A DNA stretch of 6,185 bases from Propionibacteriaceae bacterium. GTDB lineage: Bacteria > Actinomycetota > Actinomycetes > Propionibacteriales > Propionibacteriaceae. Both the position numbers and the translations under genes were made by a program. The notes under the pieces were generated by a model. It had not been told where the DNA came from and did no database searches. It saw only the letters and a list, made by a program, of their open reading frames with translations. This document shows positions 3,751 through 6,185 of this stretch, piece after piece (the stretch's first letter is position 1; every line of letters starts with the position of its first letter). Where the stretch lies: assembly GCA_003451975.1 (NCBI GenBank), contig DMIX01000015.1, positions 4,287 to 10,471 on the forward strand. Reading direction: 5' to 3'.

Positions 3751-4251
3751 TCAGTTCACGGTGGCGTTGAGCACCACGTCGCGGATCGTGCCAGTGGAGT
3801 CGTTGAAACCCACACCGCTCACATCAGCCAGGTAGCGCTGCGGCACTTCGAAAGCAGCCACAACCGTTCCCCTCGACCCGGCCCGGCAGTCCGACTGCTG
3901 TGGTTGCGGCGCAGCGTAATAGGCGGCACTCCACGGCGCCTGATCCGACCACAAAGTCAGTCGGCAACTGTAGGTATCGGCATTCACGACCCCGGTGGCG
4001 TCATAGGTCACGGTGGCCACGACGAAGGTCGCTCCCGCCACCGGGGTCAGCGTGGCACCGAATCGGTCGATCAACGACCGCGCGCTGGTCAGTGAGGTGA
4101 GCGTGTAGCGGCTGCCGTCGGTGAGCACCAGCGAACCGCCATCGACCCGTGTCGTGGGTCGCAATGAGTGGGCCGAAACCCACCACAACCAGGAACTGGC
4201 CACCACGACCGCGACCACCAGCGAACTCACCACCAACCGCCAGCGTCTCAT
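3751..4251 (-). CDS. Membrane-anchored extracytoplasmic protein (166 aa)
   Basis: The ATG overlaps the stop of the 636-residue membrane protein by four bases (ATGA), so the two are translationally coupled. Residues 1-4 are basic and about 5-25 form a membrane anchor (LVVSSLVVAVVVASSWLWW). The rest is a beta-rich exported domain. It includes a core strand (GATFVVATVTYDATG) like that of DUF4352-type domains, and two cysteines (C96, C122) that could form a disulfide across a Trp/Tyr/Pro-rich loop. It lacks enzyme motifs. Likely a small partner subunit of the polytopic protein upstream, displaying a domain outside the membrane. Function unknown. Confidence 0.85.
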   Translation of the reverse strand: MRRWRLVVSSLVVAVVVASSWLWWVSAHSLRPTTRVDGGSLVLTDGSRYTLTSLTSARSLIDRFGATLTPVAGATFVVATVTYDATGVVNADTYSCRLTLWSDQAPWSAAYYAAPQPQQSDCRAGSRGTVVAAFEVPQRYLADVSGVGFNDSTGTIRDVVLNATVN

Positions 4252-6158
4252 GGCGCCTGCCTGGGTGGCGCGGCGACGACAAAGACCTGCTGCCCGGCCA
4301 CCTGAGCTGAGGCGGAATCCGGAATCCCCAGCTCGATGTGCACTTCATCATGGAAGCCCGTCACGAAGGCCGACGTAGTCATGGTGGCCTGCAGATGGCT
4401 GTTGAGATCAGCGGGGTCCACCTCGAAGACCAGATCCCCGCTCTGCTGAAAGCCCGGCTCGGCGTTGAGACCGAAAGAGCCCCAGCTGCCGCTGTGATAG
4501 CGGCGAGAGCCATTGTGCAGCTGTATCTTGACCGTGGTGGCGGGCCCGGAGCGGGCGTACACCGCGGCCGTCACGACGACGAAGGCCAGCCGTGATCGTC
4601 CGAGCTCGGGATTCGAGGCCGAAGTCAATGAATCGCCATAGCGCACCTTGTTCACTGTCACCAGCTGTCCGTCCAGTTTCGACGGCGTCCCCACCGCGAC
4701 GGTGTGCTGCTGGGCGGACTGACTCGGCTCGAGCAATGACAGGCCGGTGAATCCGGCCAACAGCGCGGCGACCAGGACGACCTCCGCTGCGGAGGTACGA
4801 CGATCCCCAGGGACCGATGCTGTGGTGCGCTGGGAGTCGGAGCGCTCGCGCTGCTGCAGCACCCGCGTAAAGGCGGCCCCCAACAGCGCTAGTTGTGCGC
4901 TGAGCACCACCACGTCGGGGATCAGCGCCACCACAGGGGCCAGTAGCAGCCCTTCGGTGAAGGAGCCACCACCGATGGCCCGCAGCACCTGGACCTCGAG
5001 CCACTCCCCGGACAGACGCACCAGGTTGTAGGCGGTTACGAAGGCACCCAGCGGAAGCCAGCCGGCACGCAGCACGAGCTTCAACGCCCACCAGGTGGGC
5101 AGGTATTTGTCGTCGATGTCACTGAAGAAAGCACCCTGGACGCGCAGCACGGCGCGGCGCAGTCCGCTCGCCTGAGCGAGTTGGTCGCGGATCTGGGCCA
5201 ATCGCGTCGGCGTGGATTGTTGTTCCGGTGTCTGCGTCCACAGGTCCTGCAGTGACAGCACCCGCGAGCCGAACACCAAAGCGGTCAGCGCCAGCCAAGC
5301 CAACGGTTGACTGATGACCTCCCACAGCACCGGCCACACCGACTCGACGAAAATCCCCCACACCGTAGTGAAGAACACCGGCAGATCGATATGAAGAAGC
5401 TGACTGAGTAGCTGTATCGCAGCGTCGATCCAGCTGTGGACGGCGCGATCGTTCAACCACAGCTGGAATGCCTCCACCAGTCGGAACCCGCTGAGCGCGA
5501 CGATCAGCAAGAAACTCGCTTCGATGACGACCGCCACTATGCCGAGCACGACGTTCGGGCGCCGATCGAGGAGTCGGTCCAAACCTCGGCGGGCCAGGAA
5601 CAAGCCAACGATCACGGCGCCGACCGCGACGATGGCCATCGTGGAGGTGGTGGGGTTCAGATCCTGCAGCAGGGTTGCCAGGCCAATGCTGGTGACGCTC
5701 ATCATCGCGAGGTCGTGGACGAAGGAGTTGACGTAACCGAAGGAGGCGTACACCGCCAGGAACGGCAGCATGGTGATGGTCAGCAGGCGCGACAGACTCT
5801 GGTCGCGGTCATCGTCGAGGCGCTCAGCGCTGCCGAGGCTTCGCACCAAGGTCGACACTCCGAGGTGTTCAGCGACCACGCGCAGCGACACCACCAGCGT
5901 GGCCAGCCGCGCCGTGACGCCGAGGGCCAGACCTACGATGACCAGCCACGCCGACCAGACGGCAAGTTGGGCGCTGAGCAACACCGAGCCGTAGTAGGCG
6001 GACCATCCCAGCAGCGTCAGCCCCAACAGTTGTGGCAGCAGTTGAATCCAAGCCCGCCCGCCGGCCAGCGCGAGGGCGCCCAACTCGGTGCCGAATCGCC
6101 TCGTCAGCGAAAGGATCCCGATCTCGGTGCGATCGGCACTGCGTCGCTGCGAGACCAC
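4248..6158 (-). CDS. Polytopic membrane protein with C-terminal extracytoplasmic domain (636 aa)
   Basis: GTG is the first usable start after an in-frame TGA at 6185-6183; no ribosome binding site stands out. About nine or ten membrane helices are visible, near residues 43-62, 66-92, 127-148, 172-190, 202-224, 263-297 (one or two), 356-380, 401-432 and 457-476. A cytoplasmic-type charged segment (about 108-122, ERLDDDRDQ) and another near 310-350 interrupt them. A basic, Ser/Thr-rich loop (434-456) precedes the last helix. Residues about 480-636 form an exported beta-rich domain with a core strand (SRLAFVVVTAAVYARSG) like that of the downstream 166-residue protein. No transporter or enzyme signature is recognised. 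With its coupled neighbour it may form an envelope complex; transport, scaffolding or sensing are all possible. Confidence 0.88.
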   Translation of the reverse strand: MVSQRRSADRTEIGILSLTRRFGTELGALALAGGRAWIQLLPQLLGLTLLGWSAYYGSVLLSAQLAVWSAWLVIVGLALGVTARLATLVVSLRVVAEHLGVSTLVRSLGSAERLDDDRDQSLSRLLTITMLPFLAVYASFGYVNSFVHDLAMMSVTSIGLATLLQDLNPTTSTMAIVAVGAVIVGLFLARRGLDRLLDRRPNVVLGIVAVVIEASFLLIVALSGFRLVEAFQLWLNDRAVHSWIDAAIQLLSQLLHIDLPVFFTTVWGIFVESVWPVLWEVISQPLAWLALTALVFGSRVLSLQDLWTQTPEQQSTPTRLAQIRDQLAQASGLRRAVLRVQGAFFSDIDDKYLPTWWALKLVLRAGWLPLGAFVTAYNLVRLSGEWLEVQVLRAIGGGSFTEGLLLAPVVALIPDVVVLSAQLALLGAAFTRVLQQRERSDSQRTTASVPGDRRTSAAEVVLVAALLAGFTGLSLLEPSQSAQQHTVAVGTPSKLDGQLVTVNKVRYGDSLTSASNPELGRSRLAFVVVTAAVYARSGPATTVKIQLHNGSRRYHSGSWGSFGLNAEPGFQQSGDLVFEVDPADLNSHLQATMTTSAFVTGFHDEVHIELGIPDSASAQVAGQQVFVVAAPPRQAP

Positions 6159-6185
6159 TGCAACGGGGCGGCTAGAGGTTGATCA

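Noticed and set aside
3719..3758. Inverted repeat TGAACTG / CAGTTCA between the convergent genes as a bidirectional terminator
   Set aside because: Only seven pairs with a 26-base loop, lying mostly within the coding ends and without T tracts; too weak to annotate.
4408..5091. Frames overlapping the 636-codon gene (for example 4408-5091 minus and 5436-6182 plus)
   Set aside because: Shadow frames with Arg/Ala/Gly- or Gln/Asp/His-rich composition inside a clearly coding membrane-protein gene.

Overview
The window is high-GC DNA with strongly GC-biased third codon positions, GTG starts and GAGGAGG ribosome binding sites. A dif-like site of the actinobacterial type and an orphan Flp pilin also point to an actinobacterium (Gram-positive, near its replication terminus). 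It has two halves that meet at the dif site at 2816-2843.

Left half (1 to about 2843): a run of very small genes, all on the minus strand, that looks like the structural module of an integrated filamentous phage (inovirus). Read in transcription order (right to left) it holds: a roughly 500-base non-coding region rich in hairpins (2055-2556); a candidate single-stranded-DNA-binding protein (1689-2030); a 72-residue protein of unknown function (1468-1686); a secreted four-cysteine protein with a Pro/Ser linker and C-terminal membrane anchor, resembling an adsorption protein (938-1468); four hydrophobic proteins of 38, 33, 30 and 29 residues joined by 4-, 1- and 4-base overlaps (930 down to 538); a 47-residue candidate major coat protein (391-534); a hairpin in the place where Ff phages terminate after their coat gene (348-375); and a secreted protein that runs off the left edge (1-306). 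No morphogenesis ATPase (Zot/pI) or replication initiator is visible; if present they lie beyond position 1. Most of these genes are shorter than usual gene-calling cut-offs.

Junction: 2816-2843 matches the XerC/XerD dif site of actinobacteria. Many inoviruses integrate at dif using the host recombinases, so this is probably one end of the prophage; the other end is outside the window. A reading frame on the phage side (2557-2832) opens at the dif core without a start codon, as if cut there.

Right half (2844-6185): host-type genes. A 50-residue Flp pilin (minus) diverges from a 200-residue membrane-anchored protein (plus). The latter converges on a two-gene minus-strand operon: a 636-residue polytopic membrane protein, then a 166-residue anchored protein overlapping it by four bases. 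All three non-pilin products carry a beta-rich extracytoplasmic domain of similar general build and may work together at the cell envelope; their function is unknown.
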